A DNA stretch of 64,000 nt, taken from NCBI GenBank assembly GCA_029964075.1, contig CM057147.1, positions 14,963,513 to 15,027,512 on the forward strand, read 5' to 3'. Below the pieces are notes generated by a model. That model saw only the letters and a program-made list of their open reading frames with translations, searched no databases and had not been told where the DNA came from. The position numbers and the translations under genes are program-made. Within the stretch, counting starts at the first letter, position 1. The number at the start of each line of letters is the position of its first letter. Shown piece after piece: positions 11,901 through 20,863 of the stretch. Origin of the DNA: Patiria pectinifera. Lineage: Eukaryota > Echinodermata > Asteroidea > Valvatida > Asterinidae.

Positions 11901-14342
11901 GGGGCTATGACTACCTCACAGGGGGTGGTGGGTAAGTTTGAAATACCTGTAAGCGTATTCTTTTAAACTGTATCATCTGTGAACTGTAGGAGTATCCAAA
12001 CACTTGGAATGCTTGGAACATTCTGTCAGGAACACTGCTTTTTCCAATTTCAAAAAAATAGTTGCTGTTTCATTGTGAACAGCATGAAATGCTGGGTGGT
12101 CCCATATTAGAATGCTGGTCTAGAGGCCCGTATACGGACTTGAAAAAAACCTCATTCACTAAGAAACCAATTTGTTCCCATTTGGGAAAACAGTCAATAC
12201 AGAATGGGAACGTTACAAGTTTTCAGACAGTTCGCTATGGAAAGTGATGTCCCAAAGACGGTCGAAACCCTCCCAAAATTTTTCTTTGGGAAAACAAATG
12301 TTCTTGGGTGTAACTGTCAATTTTGCATTTGATCTCATTATTAAGTGCTGAGCATAATCTTCTTATACAAGAATACTGCAACAGAAGTGAAGTACTTTAG
12401 GGCACCCAGCTTTTCGCTGCAGTGTACCCTGCCAATAGAGTAACATAAAAGTCTACACAATACTTTTATAGTTTATATTGTTCATTACGTAAACCATCAA
12501 CTTAAAAGCCAATTATTAGATATAAACAAAGTTTGGAAGAAAAATAAATGGAAAGTCCAAATGCCTGTGTTACACATACAGCGTGCAAGCGGTTACATGG
12601 TCCCGGGCCAAATAAGTTATCAAGTGCCAGATTCATTATAATATTACATTTCCAAAAATTTTGAAAAACATCTTTTTTCCTATTTCTGTCTCGTCAGAAT
12701 GGTCTTCAGTCGCGCTGGTATACAGCAACTTCTAGCCACAGGCTGCAAGTGCAACAAAGACGAAGACCCTGACGACATGATATTTGGGATGTGCACCAAG
12801 CGACACGACATGCCTATCACCCATTCACCACTCTTTCACCAGGTCAGTTATAATAGGGCAGATCAAGGAGGTTGGGAGTTGACACACAGTACATGTAACA
12901 AAACTTAGCTTTTCAACAAAAGAGAAGAAAAATGACACTATTTTGAACCTCTCCCACATGGTAAGACTTAAAATCTTGAAACTGAAGCCAACAGCCAAAG
13001 GCAGAGACAAAGCCAAATCATAGACAAACCTTGTCTTTAACCACTTCGCGCCAGGTTTATTTTTGCCAAATTCTCCTGACGACGGGCAGAGCATACAGTT
13101 CGAAACGTTGAGTCCCTCCTGTTCTTTTCAGAACCACACATACTCACAAAAGAGATTTATTCACATGGTGCAACCGCAAACTTATCTTGTCTTAGTATCT
13201 TTCCACCATACAAACCTTCAAATCTCATTTTGCCAAAAATGTCAAACTTTTCAAAAGGCGAAATTTCCAAGCCAACTTCTGATATACAGCCAAATGCCAC
13301 AGATACTGATTTGCAAGAGTGATTTCAACAGTATTTTTACAATATTTCTTGCCGAAACTTCATATGTTGCAATACTCTGGGGTGTGCACTGGAGCGTAAA
13401 TTGTAGAATAGGCCGTGCAGGACGGCCCACACAACAGTCAGCACATGGTCCGCCTCCACAGACTACATGGACTTTGTGTACATACAAAAGGCACAAGAAT
13501 CTGGTACATGGTAACCTGTGGAGACATGGGTATAATAGGGAACAAAAGATTGAAAACATCTCCACAGGGCAATTTCTGTAGGTGAATACGTCTCCACATG
13601 ATTATCACGAAATAGATATATAGATTTTACTCAAAAACTAGGCATTTCCTAGGTGTGTTGATCCGTCGCAAATTGAAGTATTTTATGTAAGGAATATTAA
13701 GTCTGAATTTCAGCCCAGGAAATTAATTCTGGTTATAAAAATATGAGCGTTTTGAAGCTACATTTTCAAACTCGAAAACTTTATTTAGTACACGAGAACA
13801 ACGAAATGACTCCACAAGGATACAAATGCCAGTATTACGGATAAGTGTGTTTAGAGGTCACCCTGTGGCGAGTCGAGGCAATCTTGATGCCTTAACCCGT
13901 CAGCCGTGCCTGTGCACAAAAACAGCCAGTGCGTGTTGGCATGGCCTCCGGTGCAAACTAAAAGGGTCGGGGGGGGGGGGGGATCCCCCCTTGGCATCTC
14001 AATCTCCACTTGGGTCTTTGAGTATAAAGCTTTACTAACATTAATATGCACTAATGAATGGAATATGATTTAAGCCCTTCATCAAATTGCCATTGGTGTT
14101 GGTTTTTTCATCAATATCCATGACCATATTAATATTCAGTACTCATCAATATTCATGTTATTCCCTACTACCAGGCCCGCCCCTCGGACTACGCAGTAGG
14201 CTACCTCCAGCACCAGACCCCTGTCTCCTTCCACAAGCACCTGAATGCAGACCCGCTGGCAGTCTACAGGGATTGGTTCAAACATGCCGACGAGGTGGAC
14301 TCCAGAACACATGGGGCACAGGGAGAGAGGGAGGAGTTATGA
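3000..14342 (+). CDS. B3GLCT: beta-1,3-glucosyltransferase (B3GLCT/B3GALTL-like), 14 coding exons
   Basis: Exons: 3000-3039, 3164-3231, 4856-4981, 5263-5339, 6765-6873, 7443-7579, 7965-8028, 8272-8469, 9240-9309, 10190-10303, 10997-11099, 11806-11931, 12698-12842, 14175-14342. All phases join, giving 514 residues (human about 498). The family adds glucose beta-1,3 to O-fucose on thrombospondin repeats in the ER. Seen: a hydrophobic leader ([20 protein letters not shown]), [38 protein letters not shown], a VVADDDT catalytic metal-binding triad (D363-D365), [45 protein letters not shown], and a C-terminal REEL that fits ER retention. Exon 8 has a longer, divergent hydrophilic stretch (about residues 225-270) than the vertebrate protein. 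Intron 10 uses a GC donor. Introns hold many repeats. Start chosen because it opens the signal peptide. Confidence 0.96.
3298..3327. repeat. perfect 30-bp palindrome in B3GLCT intron 1
   Basis: Positions 3298-3312 (ttttataacccattt) are followed at once by their exact reverse complement (3313-3327), with no spacer. It lies between exon 2 and the foldback element. No function known. Confidence 0.9.
3419..4379 (+). mobile_element. foldback (TU/FB-type) element with tandemly repeated inverted ends
   Basis: The left end (3,430-3,600) is about ten degenerate copies of a 16-17 bp unit, caactcgtacgcgaac. The right end (about 4,238-4,370) is the same unit inverted (gttggctcgcgtacgag). The outermost 'gcttagcggaaacaggtca' at left and 'tgacctgtattctgcttagc' at right are imperfect inverted matches, so the element is about 960 bp. 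The roughly 640 bp middle is unique and AT-rich. This architecture is that of sea-urchin TU and Drosophila FB foldback elements. It sits in B3GLCT intron 2 (3,232-4,855). Confidence 0.75.
4634..4703. repeat. long perfect hairpin in B3GLCT intron 2
   Basis: A 27-bp arm (4634-4660, starting agcttgagtaactccagctc) is exactly inverted at 4677-4703. The 16-nt spacer itself contains atcgc-taat-gcgat, so after one mismatch the stem extends by five more pairs to a four-base loop. It could be a short MITE or a structured intronic RNA; nothing in the sequence decides. Confidence 0.85.
5650..5975 (+). repeat. dispersed repeat family A, copy in B3GLCT intron 4
   Basis: Shared with 24,455-24,770, with landmarks in the same order: aagttgtcctt, aaaatcaatcaagtgac, cccagcctacataaagcagg, gtgcttgcttga, atatgatctgactg, ggtgactagcct. 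About 320 bp, no ORF. Class unknown. Confidence 0.7.
6318..6660 (+). repeat. dispersed repeat family B, copy in B3GLCT intron 4
   Basis: Shared with 13,505-13,835: ctgtggagacatg, gggcaatttct, gtgaatacgtctccaca, cacgaaatagatatat, gtgttgatccgtcgcaaatt, atttcagcccagga, atgactccacaaggatac. About 340 bp, noncoding. Both copies lie in introns of the same gene and in the same orientation. Confidence 0.75.
8503..8800 (+). mobile_element. fragment of TTAA-flanked MITE family
   Basis: Begins just after exon 8 with 'ttaaaggtaatatataacat', resembling the termini of the elements at 58,844 and 60,251. It shares interior blocks with them in reverse order (cttacttgactgtaagtgaa, atcatggcacctggtgtgct). The far end is interrupted by the inverted repeat at 8,803-9,046. 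Confidence 0.5.
8803..9046 (+). mobile_element. foldback repeat in B3GLCT intron 8
   Basis: An arm of about 105 bp (8,803-8,910; ggaattttaaacacaaccac, aaggtaagtgttctt, cagcaaaacgaaac) is repeated inverted at 8,938-9,046 with a spacer of about 30 bp. Each arm contains 'aaggtaagtg', a perfect donor-like sequence, one on each strand. Noncoding. Confidence 0.65.
10350..10752 (+). mobile_element. foldback MITE in B3GLCT intron 10
   Basis: Left-half blocks (attcctaaagtacaagatct, gtatatggtcaaaacgg, aaaatcaggcc, cggtcaaaaccta) reappear inverted in the right half (taggaatatt, ccgttttcaccatatat, ggtttttgaccat), with a centre near 10,510. The right end finishes 'gaccaccctgta'. About 400 bp, no ORF. Confidence 0.6.
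11270..11455 (+). mobile_element. 5'-truncated copy of the 17,276 hAT-like MITE
   Basis: Shares with 17,380-17,558 the run aaaaagaggcgcg, gtggtgtaaatt, gacaaaatgtccc, gttgagaaatacaag, tgcccccctctagaaaaa, and the terminal 'cctggcgacgcccatg'. Only the right terminus is present here. In B3GLCT intron 11. Confidence 0.65.
13060..13230 (+). repeat. hammerhead-like repeat, copy A
   Basis: Core at 13,076-13,105: CTGACGA, then a GGGCAG-agcata-CAGTTC stem with one mismatch, then GAAAC. Downstream is a short hairpin around ttcttttcagaa and the tail 'gatttattcacatggtg'. The same order occurs at 17,800-17,960 and, inverted, at 63,620-63,810. The core resembles the CUGANGA / stem II / GAAA part of hammerhead ribozymes; catalysis is not shown. 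Confidence 0.5.
13505..13835 (+). repeat. dispersed repeat family B, copy in B3GLCT intron 13
   Basis: Second copy of the 6,318-6,660 repeat, same strand, with small indels (for example 'taaaaatatgag' here against 'taaagtaggag' there). Just upstream, 13,317-13,415 is a further block of about 95 bp shared with 16,932-17,030 (gagtgatttcaacagtattt ... gtgcactggagcg). Confidence 0.75.
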
Positions 14343-14567
14343 TGGTCAGTGCCCTTGGTCCTTATCACATTGAGATGATTGCAATTAAAGTTTGGTTACT
14401 AGGATAGCATTTTAACTAGACCCATTTTTAAAGAAGAATCTGAGATTGGGACACGGAGTAATTCTCTAGCTTAAATTCAATCCCAATTCATTAATTTTTT
14501 TAGCAAAAGTAAAAATGTGCTAATTTAGGTAGCCTTCATGCATCTGCAATGAATTTTCCAATTTCCT
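14343..14567 (+). other. B3GLCT 3' flank with possible poly(A) signal
   Basis: An ATTAAA hexamer at 14,384-14,389 lies 42 bp after the stop codon and is the nearest poly(A)-signal variant. No transcript evidence exists here, so the end of the 3' UTR is open. Confidence 0.3.
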
Positions 14568-14793
14568 CAATTCGGGTGATTCACAATGTAGTGCACCACC
14601 AAGAGTTTGCCGTGGAGAGTCCATTTTTCAAGTTTACGGTCGACAAAACATGGCCCATTTGAGCGAGTGTCACTAGACAACTTGAGCTAATTTGAAACAG
14701 ATTGGGCAAAGCGTTCTGCCGCCTTACAAAAAACACCATATTGATAAAAAGAATTTCAAATGTCCCGCGCTGCATTGTGAATCGCCCAAATTG
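14568..14793 (+). mobile_element. MITE with CAATTYGGGYGATTCACAATG ends
   Basis: The left end 'caattcgggtgattcacaa' and the right end 'ttgtgaatcgcccaaattg' are inverted with two mismatches over about 20 bp. The 226 bp body is noncoding. Target-site duplication is ambiguous because the ends themselves contain aatt. Confidence 0.65.
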
Positions 14794-15046
14794 TTGCTGT
14801 GTAGTCCCATCAACATTTTATTTGTATGCCGATAACTAGCTCTTCAGTATAATATGTGTGTGCAAAATGGCTGTCATTAAGAATGTTGTCTTTTTTAAAA
14901 TAATTGTGAATATCAAATCAAATCTTGCCAAGTAACCACATTTGCAATCCAAGTCATTTTATTTTCTTTCAAAGTAATAGCTTTGTAGCGCACATAAGAA
15001 TATACCAATTCACTTTTGTCAATCTTAGTAAGTAAAGGTTTTCCTT

Positions 15047-15267
15047 AGGGCCTGTCTCAAGTCATATCCGGGACGAGTTTAGACAGGTAGAATCGTTCAC
15101 TTTGTCCAGAAGAAGCTCTGCATTTGTCCTGGACATGTTCCGGGGAAATTTTCATTTAGCAACTGCTTGACTCGCCAATACTGCAAACCTTATCCTGCAA
15201 CTTATACCCGATACGATGTTTGCAACTTGTTCGGAAGTTGTGCCGGGTATGAATTGAGACGGGCCCT
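15047..15267 (+). mobile_element. MITE with AGGGCCYGTCTCAA ends
   Basis: Left 'agggcctgtctcaagtcata' is inverted at right as 'tatgaattgagacgggccct', and the match runs on into ccgg. About 220 bp with no ORF. The flanks are tt on both sides, with possible TTA duplication, which would fit a PIF/Harbinger type; the exact class is undecided. Confidence 0.6.
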
Positions 15268-15278
15268 TTAGTAGTCCA

Positions 15279-15751
15279 GCACCCGATTTCAAGAAGCGCT
15301 GCGACGAGTCGCAACCCGAGTTACCGTGACGAAGTGTTTTACACGTTGCCCCTCATGACGCGTCTTATCATCCATTTCACAAGCTTGCGATGTGTTGAAC
15401 ACGTCGTAAATTCCTTGACAATGGCTTAAAATGGGTCGCAAGTTACGACGTGTCTAGTGGTCATGGCAAAATAAGAAGCGTCCTTTTCTTAGCCAGTTTT
15501 ATGCCGTAAAAATACATAAAAGAGACTATAATACCGAGACAATGTGTGTAAAGTTGAATATCTGACGACTATTTACTGTACACTGAATAAATTCATTTTT
15601 GTGCTATAAATACACCTACGTTGCATCGCACTTATGTGTTTTGTGAAATGGATCGCAGGACACGTCGCAGCTGCGACGCATCGTAGGGATACGACGCGTC
15701 ACAGCGCTGCGATGCATTGGAAGTTACAATGAGTTTCGTGAAATCGGGTGC
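15279..15751 (+). mobile_element. MITE with GCACCCGATTTCA ends, CpG-rich subterminal repeats
   Basis: Left gcacccgatttcaagaa is inverted at right as ttcgtgaaatcgggtgc. Subterminal DNA is full of gcgacg/cgtcgc words. The stretch actatttactgtaca ... gtgctataaatacaccta matches a diverged copy in the other orientation at 60,836-61,110. Confidence 0.6.
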
Positions 15752-16931
15752 AGGGCAGATAATTACTGCATAATTATTTTTGTATTTGGGGGCATTTCAT
15801 TATGGACACCTTGGACATACGTGCTGCAATTGAAATGTAGATAGAAAAAAATAGGCTGTTGGATGTTAACTTTGATGCGGTGAATGAAATTAACTTTTTA
15901 ATCTACAGGTTGTGTGCAGGTCCTGATCTATATTTTTAACAAAAATATCACAAGATTCAGAAAGTCAGGCCTGGCATCAGAACTAAGAAATTAATTGGAT
16001 TTTGAGAATCTTTTAGCTGGTATAACTGCCTATTAATTCCGTTTTTAATCAGATAAGGTTATTTTATTTCACTGAGTGGTGGAGTTTTACAGCACATTTT
16101 AACTACTACGCATAAATCATTAATGAAATACTAAAACCAATGTTGTTATAGCAGCTTCTCCCAACAAAAGTTGGACATGTGACACTTTTTGTAAACAAGG
16201 TCCTATTAGACTGGAGACATGACCTCATTAATGAGGATGGGTAATACCCTCACAGCATCTGGGATTTCATTGGTAGTCATTCTGTAACGATGTGAACTTC
16301 CCTGTGATTCGATTGGCCTAATTCTCAAGTATTCCCACATGTGCAATGCAGTGTCTATGCGCACTTGCATAAATGTTTAAATTAAGGGTCAGAGGTCATC
16401 GGGACCATTTTGTTCTGGTCGTGCTCTGACTGATGTTGGGACTAGGGTCACATGTTCTCTCTATGTTTAAAGTTTATGACAATATGGCTGATATTTTTGC
16501 AATTTTTAAACAACAGTAACATATAGTAACAGTATCACTAAGACGTTTTCAGGGTGTTTTATAGAAAGAAATAGTTTGTTCAGGTGTTTTATAAAATAAC
16601 ATAGTTTTATTATTACAATTCATGTTTACATAAAGATTTTATAAGTGTACTGTTGGTATTTTTCAAATAAAATGTGGGTAGAGATTTTGTACACCGGGTA
16701 GGATACAAGCACTTCAAAAAGGACTTTAACATTTGGTGTGACTAAACGCTGTTTATCTTTCATATGGTAAAGTTTATATTTTTGAGTGAATAAAGCATGG
16801 GAGGTTCTTGTTTCAACAAATTAGTGTTTTATGAATCTTTTTTTTTTAATCGGAGTTTTATTTCACCCTTTAGTATTCACGCAACTTATGAAAAAAATAA
16901 AGACATCAATCCCTCCCAGACGCCCTTCTGG

Positions 16932-17030
16932 AGTGATTTCAACAGTATTTGTATGATATTTCTTGCCGAAACCTCATATGTTTCAATACTCCGAGGTGTG
17001 CACTGGAGCGCAAATTGTACAACAATAGCC
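16932..17030 (+). repeat. about 95-bp dispersed block
   Basis: Matches 13,317-13,415 (gagtgatttcaacagtattt, tttcttgccgaaac, gtgcactggagcg). Otherwise 15,752-17,275 is AT-rich intergenic DNA in which I see no gene. Confidence 0.55.
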
Positions 17031-17275
17031 CCCCCCCCCCTCAGGTGACCTTGTGACGACAGAGAACAGTCAGCAACTGACTTCTCAGGATCAAGCTGCA
17101 CCTGAGGTACGACCGTCGGAAACATTTCAGTCACCAATTTTTTTGCGACTTGAGTGCAACTGCGACAATTTTAAGATATGGTCGGCATCAGTAGGCGCTA
17201 AAAAAAATAACAGTTGCAAAAGTAGAGAAATTAGGAATGTGTTCCAGACAGGCGGGATCAATCTGATTCTATGGT

Positions 17276-17558
17276 CATGGGCGTCGCGAGGGGGGGGGCA
17301 AGGGGGGGCACTTGCCCCCCCCCCCCCCTGGAAAAGGGAAAAAAAAAAAAAAAAAAGAAAAAAAGAAAAAAAAAAAAAGAAAAAGAGGCGCGGAGACAAA
17401 GTGGTGTAAATTAAATGAGTTGGGGGGGGGGGGGGGGGGCAAAATGTCCCTGCCCCCCTCTAAAACTGATAAATCGAGAATGTGTTGAGAAATACAAGCA
17501 TTTTTTGGCAAAAAAATTTTTTTGCCCCCCTCTAGAAAAAATCCTGGCGACGCCCATG
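17276..17558 (+). mobile_element. hAT-like MITE with intact 8-bp target-site duplication
   Basis: Ends CATGGGCGTCGC (17,276) and GCGACGCCCATG (to 17,558) are inverted. They are flanked by an exact direct repeat TCTATGGT at 17,268-17,275 and 17,559-17,566. An 8-bp duplication is the hallmark of hAT transposons. The interior is long G, C and A homopolymers and no coding sequence. A fragment lies at 11,270-11,455. Confidence 0.8.
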
Positions 17559-17799
17559 TCTATGGTGTAGCTGATCAACGTGGGGAAGAGTTTTCATTAG
17601 GAAGAAAAATCTGTTTGTACAATACAGGTCTCAAGAGAATTTTTGAATTAGGAATGCCAAAAGAGAAGCTCAAACAGAGCTCTCGGTGGCGTTAAATAAC
17701 ATACAAGTAAAACAATTTACTCATTTTTGGGAGAGACTATCCAGTATCTTATTGCCAATATCCAATGTTACAATTTAAGATCCTTTAGTTTAGTTTAGA

Positions 17800-17960
17800 T
17801 CTCCTGAAGACGGTCAGAGCATACTGACCGGAACGTCGAGTTTATACCTCTGGTTCTTTTCAGAACCATTCTCATAGTTGAGAAATTATTCGCACATGGT
17901 GTTTCCGCAAACCTTTCATTATTTAGTATCTCCACCATGCAAAGCCTCAAATCTTACTTA
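17800..17960 (+). repeat. hammerhead-like repeat, copy B
   Basis: Core at 17,814-17,840: CTGAAGA, a perfect six-pair stem GGTCAG-agcata-CTGACC, then GGAAC (GAAAC in the other copies). It is followed by ctggttcttttcagaacc, a five-pair hairpin, and the tail 'attcgcacatggtg'. Same order of parts as copies A and C. Confidence 0.5.
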
Positions 17961-17966
17961 TCCTTC

Positions 17967-19286
17967 AGTTAGGACAATCGCAGTTAAATAAAAAGTTTGA
18001 GACACCTTCTAGGACAAGTCGTATGATCGTGTCTATACTGCGGAATCGTTGTTGCAAAAATTGCTGTTTTTTTTGCCAACAGTTCCGTCCTGGTGCAAGC
18101 TTTGTCATGCATTGATAAGCCAAATTAATCCCATTACGTACATGGGTGTCACAGACAGAGCGGTGAACTGATTGCACCCCAAAAAACATTGAAATGTTAA
18201 ATTATAACAGTAGAAGAAATCCTAAACTTTATATCAGTGAAAAAATCGCCGTTGTTGATGCAGAAACATCAATACTGGTCAGGTAAAGCTGATCTAAAAG
18301 TGGAGGAAAAATTGTTCAAAAAGGTTCCCAAATCTATTTACTGATCTCAATTTCTAGAAATCCTTACAAAATGTTATTTCACGAGTAGTTGAACACGAAT
18401 GTCATTGAAATATATTCCAAATTTCAGCTTAATCTGTTGTTGCAAACGCTTGTGTTTCACCTTGAACTATCACCAAGGTAAATTTCGACTCAGATTTTCA
18501 GTGCCGGGCAAAACAACACATGGTCTATACCACGGCCAAATTTGGCTGCAACAGTGACTACCGTGTTATTAGCATTAAATATCATTAGCGCGACTCGGTG
18601 GACTTTGCGCGAGTCTCAGTATCGACCAATGCAAGCCTGCCAAAACGGTTGACATTAATTAATTAATAAGTCATGAGGGGGGGGGTCGTACAAATTCTGC
18701 ACTGCACACCATAATATGAATAGGAAACTGATTAACATTAGTGAGGCTTGAAAAGATTGACAAATATTGCAAACACCATTTGTTACAGCTTTGAAAAATG
18801 GGCATACCCAAGCCTATTTTTCCAATTTTATTGAAAAAAAATGAACATGTCGAAACGAGTTTTAGCACATACTTAGATCATTACGAGGGAATCAAACCCT
18901 GAAAGATGCATGAAGATACGGTCTTCAAAATGGGAGAAATTGAATGATCTTCAAAGATTTTGCCTGTGAACATCAAAATGTCTGTGTAGTGGTAATTTGC
19001 GCGTGTTTCATTCAAAATAAAGTATTACGTAAGCCTTACAAATCAGCCTTTGCAACCGTAAGGCTAGATAATGTATATTGCATGTACATGTACATGTACT
19101 TATTCTCATGTATTCTCATTCTCAACTTAATATACAAGAACAGGTAACACGTTCCATGAGCTTGGTACAATATACCTCCTCCGTGACTAAATTCTGATTC
19201 AGTTTTTCCTCGCAAGCTTAATCTCCAAGTCCTTATAAAGTTTTTCTGTAAACTTGCAGACAGCACTGAGCTGACCGACATCTAAG
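17967..19286. other. intergenic DNA, no gene seen
   Basis: AT-rich sequence with scattered short frames only. A 'tacatgtacatgtac' run near 19,085 and a poly-G run near 18,676 are the only simple-sequence features noted. Confidence 0.6.
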
Positions 19287-20080
19287 CATACAGCACTCCA
19301 GACAGGGCTCTGGATAGCCCGACTGCGTCTGGCCGTACAGTACTATCGCAAGCTCTGTAGTACGGCCAGACACCCGATGCTTCCACAGAGACTGAATTTT
19401 GTTGGCCGCCGATGTAGCAATTTTGCTACATCTTTCGATCGCGATTATCTTTTCATCCAGGACACAAATTTCCAAAGTTAAGGTTCGTAGTCGTAGAGCA
19501 ACTCATACCTTTTCGAAAAAACGTTGTTTGGTCTCAATATTTTCATCCATCTGGCCACAAGACGAATTTCAGTCATCAGATTCCACAAATATCGTCCCCC
19601 ATGCGATCCCCCATGCGATTTCAAAATGGCGGCCGCGCTGTAATGTATGCAATATGCAGGCGCGCCCGCGCAAACTCATGAATATGCATAAACAGTCTGT
19701 GACGTGTGACCTCGTGTTTTTGTACGTGCGTGCGGCGGGGCCGTTGGTCCAAAAACACGAGGTCACACGTCATAGACTGTTTATGCATATTCATGAGTTA
19801 GCGCGGGCGCGCCTGCATATTGCATACATTACAGCGCGGCCGCCATTTTGAAATCGCATGGGGATATTTGTGGAATCTGATGACTGAAATTCCTTGTGGC
19901 CAGATGGATGAAAATATTGAGACCAAACAACGTTTTCGAGGTATGAGTTGCTCTCACGAACAACTTTGAAATTTGTCCTGGATGAAAAGATAATCGCGAA
20001 AGATGTAGCAAAATCGCTACATCGGCCAACAAAATTCAGTCTCTGTGGAAGCATCGGGCTAGGCTCTGGAGTGCTCTGAA
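19287..20080 (+). mobile_element. large foldback element carrying YY1-type sites in both arms
   Basis: Arms of about 350 bp (19,375-19,725 and 19,750-20,060) are inverted around a centre near 19,738: ccacagagactgaattttgt / acaaaattcagtctctgtgg, and aacgttgtttggtctcaata / tattgagaccaaacaacgtt. The left arm has an extra small hairpin (gtctggccgtac ... gtacggccagac, 19,327-19,371) that is absent at right. Both arms contain CAAAATGGCGGC (19,622-19,633 and inverted 19,839-19,850). No ORF of TE type. Confidence 0.75.
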
Positions 20081-20863
20081 ACATGCAAAACTAAATCAGG
20101 CCCAATTTACTCACAGTTTAGCCAGCAAATTTCTCAAAAAACTCCACTGGGGCAAAGAAAATGTCCTCAGTATTTCACCAACCAAGTTTGCAGACTCAAT
20201 TCAATTTTAAAAGGAGACATTTCTTCAATATTTTGCACATGAGAGGGAAGTCAAGTGATTCCAAAATGGGGCTAAATACTAGACTGGTACATGACCTACC
20301 ATGGTCCAACTATTTGAAAAGACTGACCTCTTCATTCAGTGTCAATAGTCTGGTGGCTTGACTATAGAGAAATGTGTAGTAAATTGAGACTAGTTCCCGC
20401 TTCAAGCCACATGTTTCTTAAATTCTTTTGGCACAGTTGATTGATGCAATACTGAAGCTGTGTTGGACTGGTTGTTTTAGGTGCCAGTCTATTTTCTTGT
20501 TTTGCATGTTTTCAATACCTTAAGTTTTGGGACTCTCATACACAGTATTGAGAGTCCCAAATTTTCGGACTAACAGCACTCATAGCTTAAGTTACTTGAC
20601 ACTGTGATCAAAGGGTAATACCATCACCCACAAAATGTACTGGTATATTCAAAATAAAAATTGTATACATGGGTGTAATCTTGCTCATTTACAACAAAGC
20701 TTGCCCCAAAAATCTGTCAAGACTCAAGGAGGGTGGGTTTAACAGATATGGACGGGGTGGGCTAACCCCCCCCCCCCCCCCACCACAAACCACCCCTATA
20801 TTTGAAACTCTGCAGTTGCTGAACTATGATACTCAGATAATACTTCAGGGTAATCCAGCCAAA

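Noticed and set aside
13063-13581. 172-residue open frame
   Set aside because: It runs across the hammerhead-like repeat, a dispersed block and repeat family B in a B3GLCT intron; composition is not protein-like and it has no splice context.
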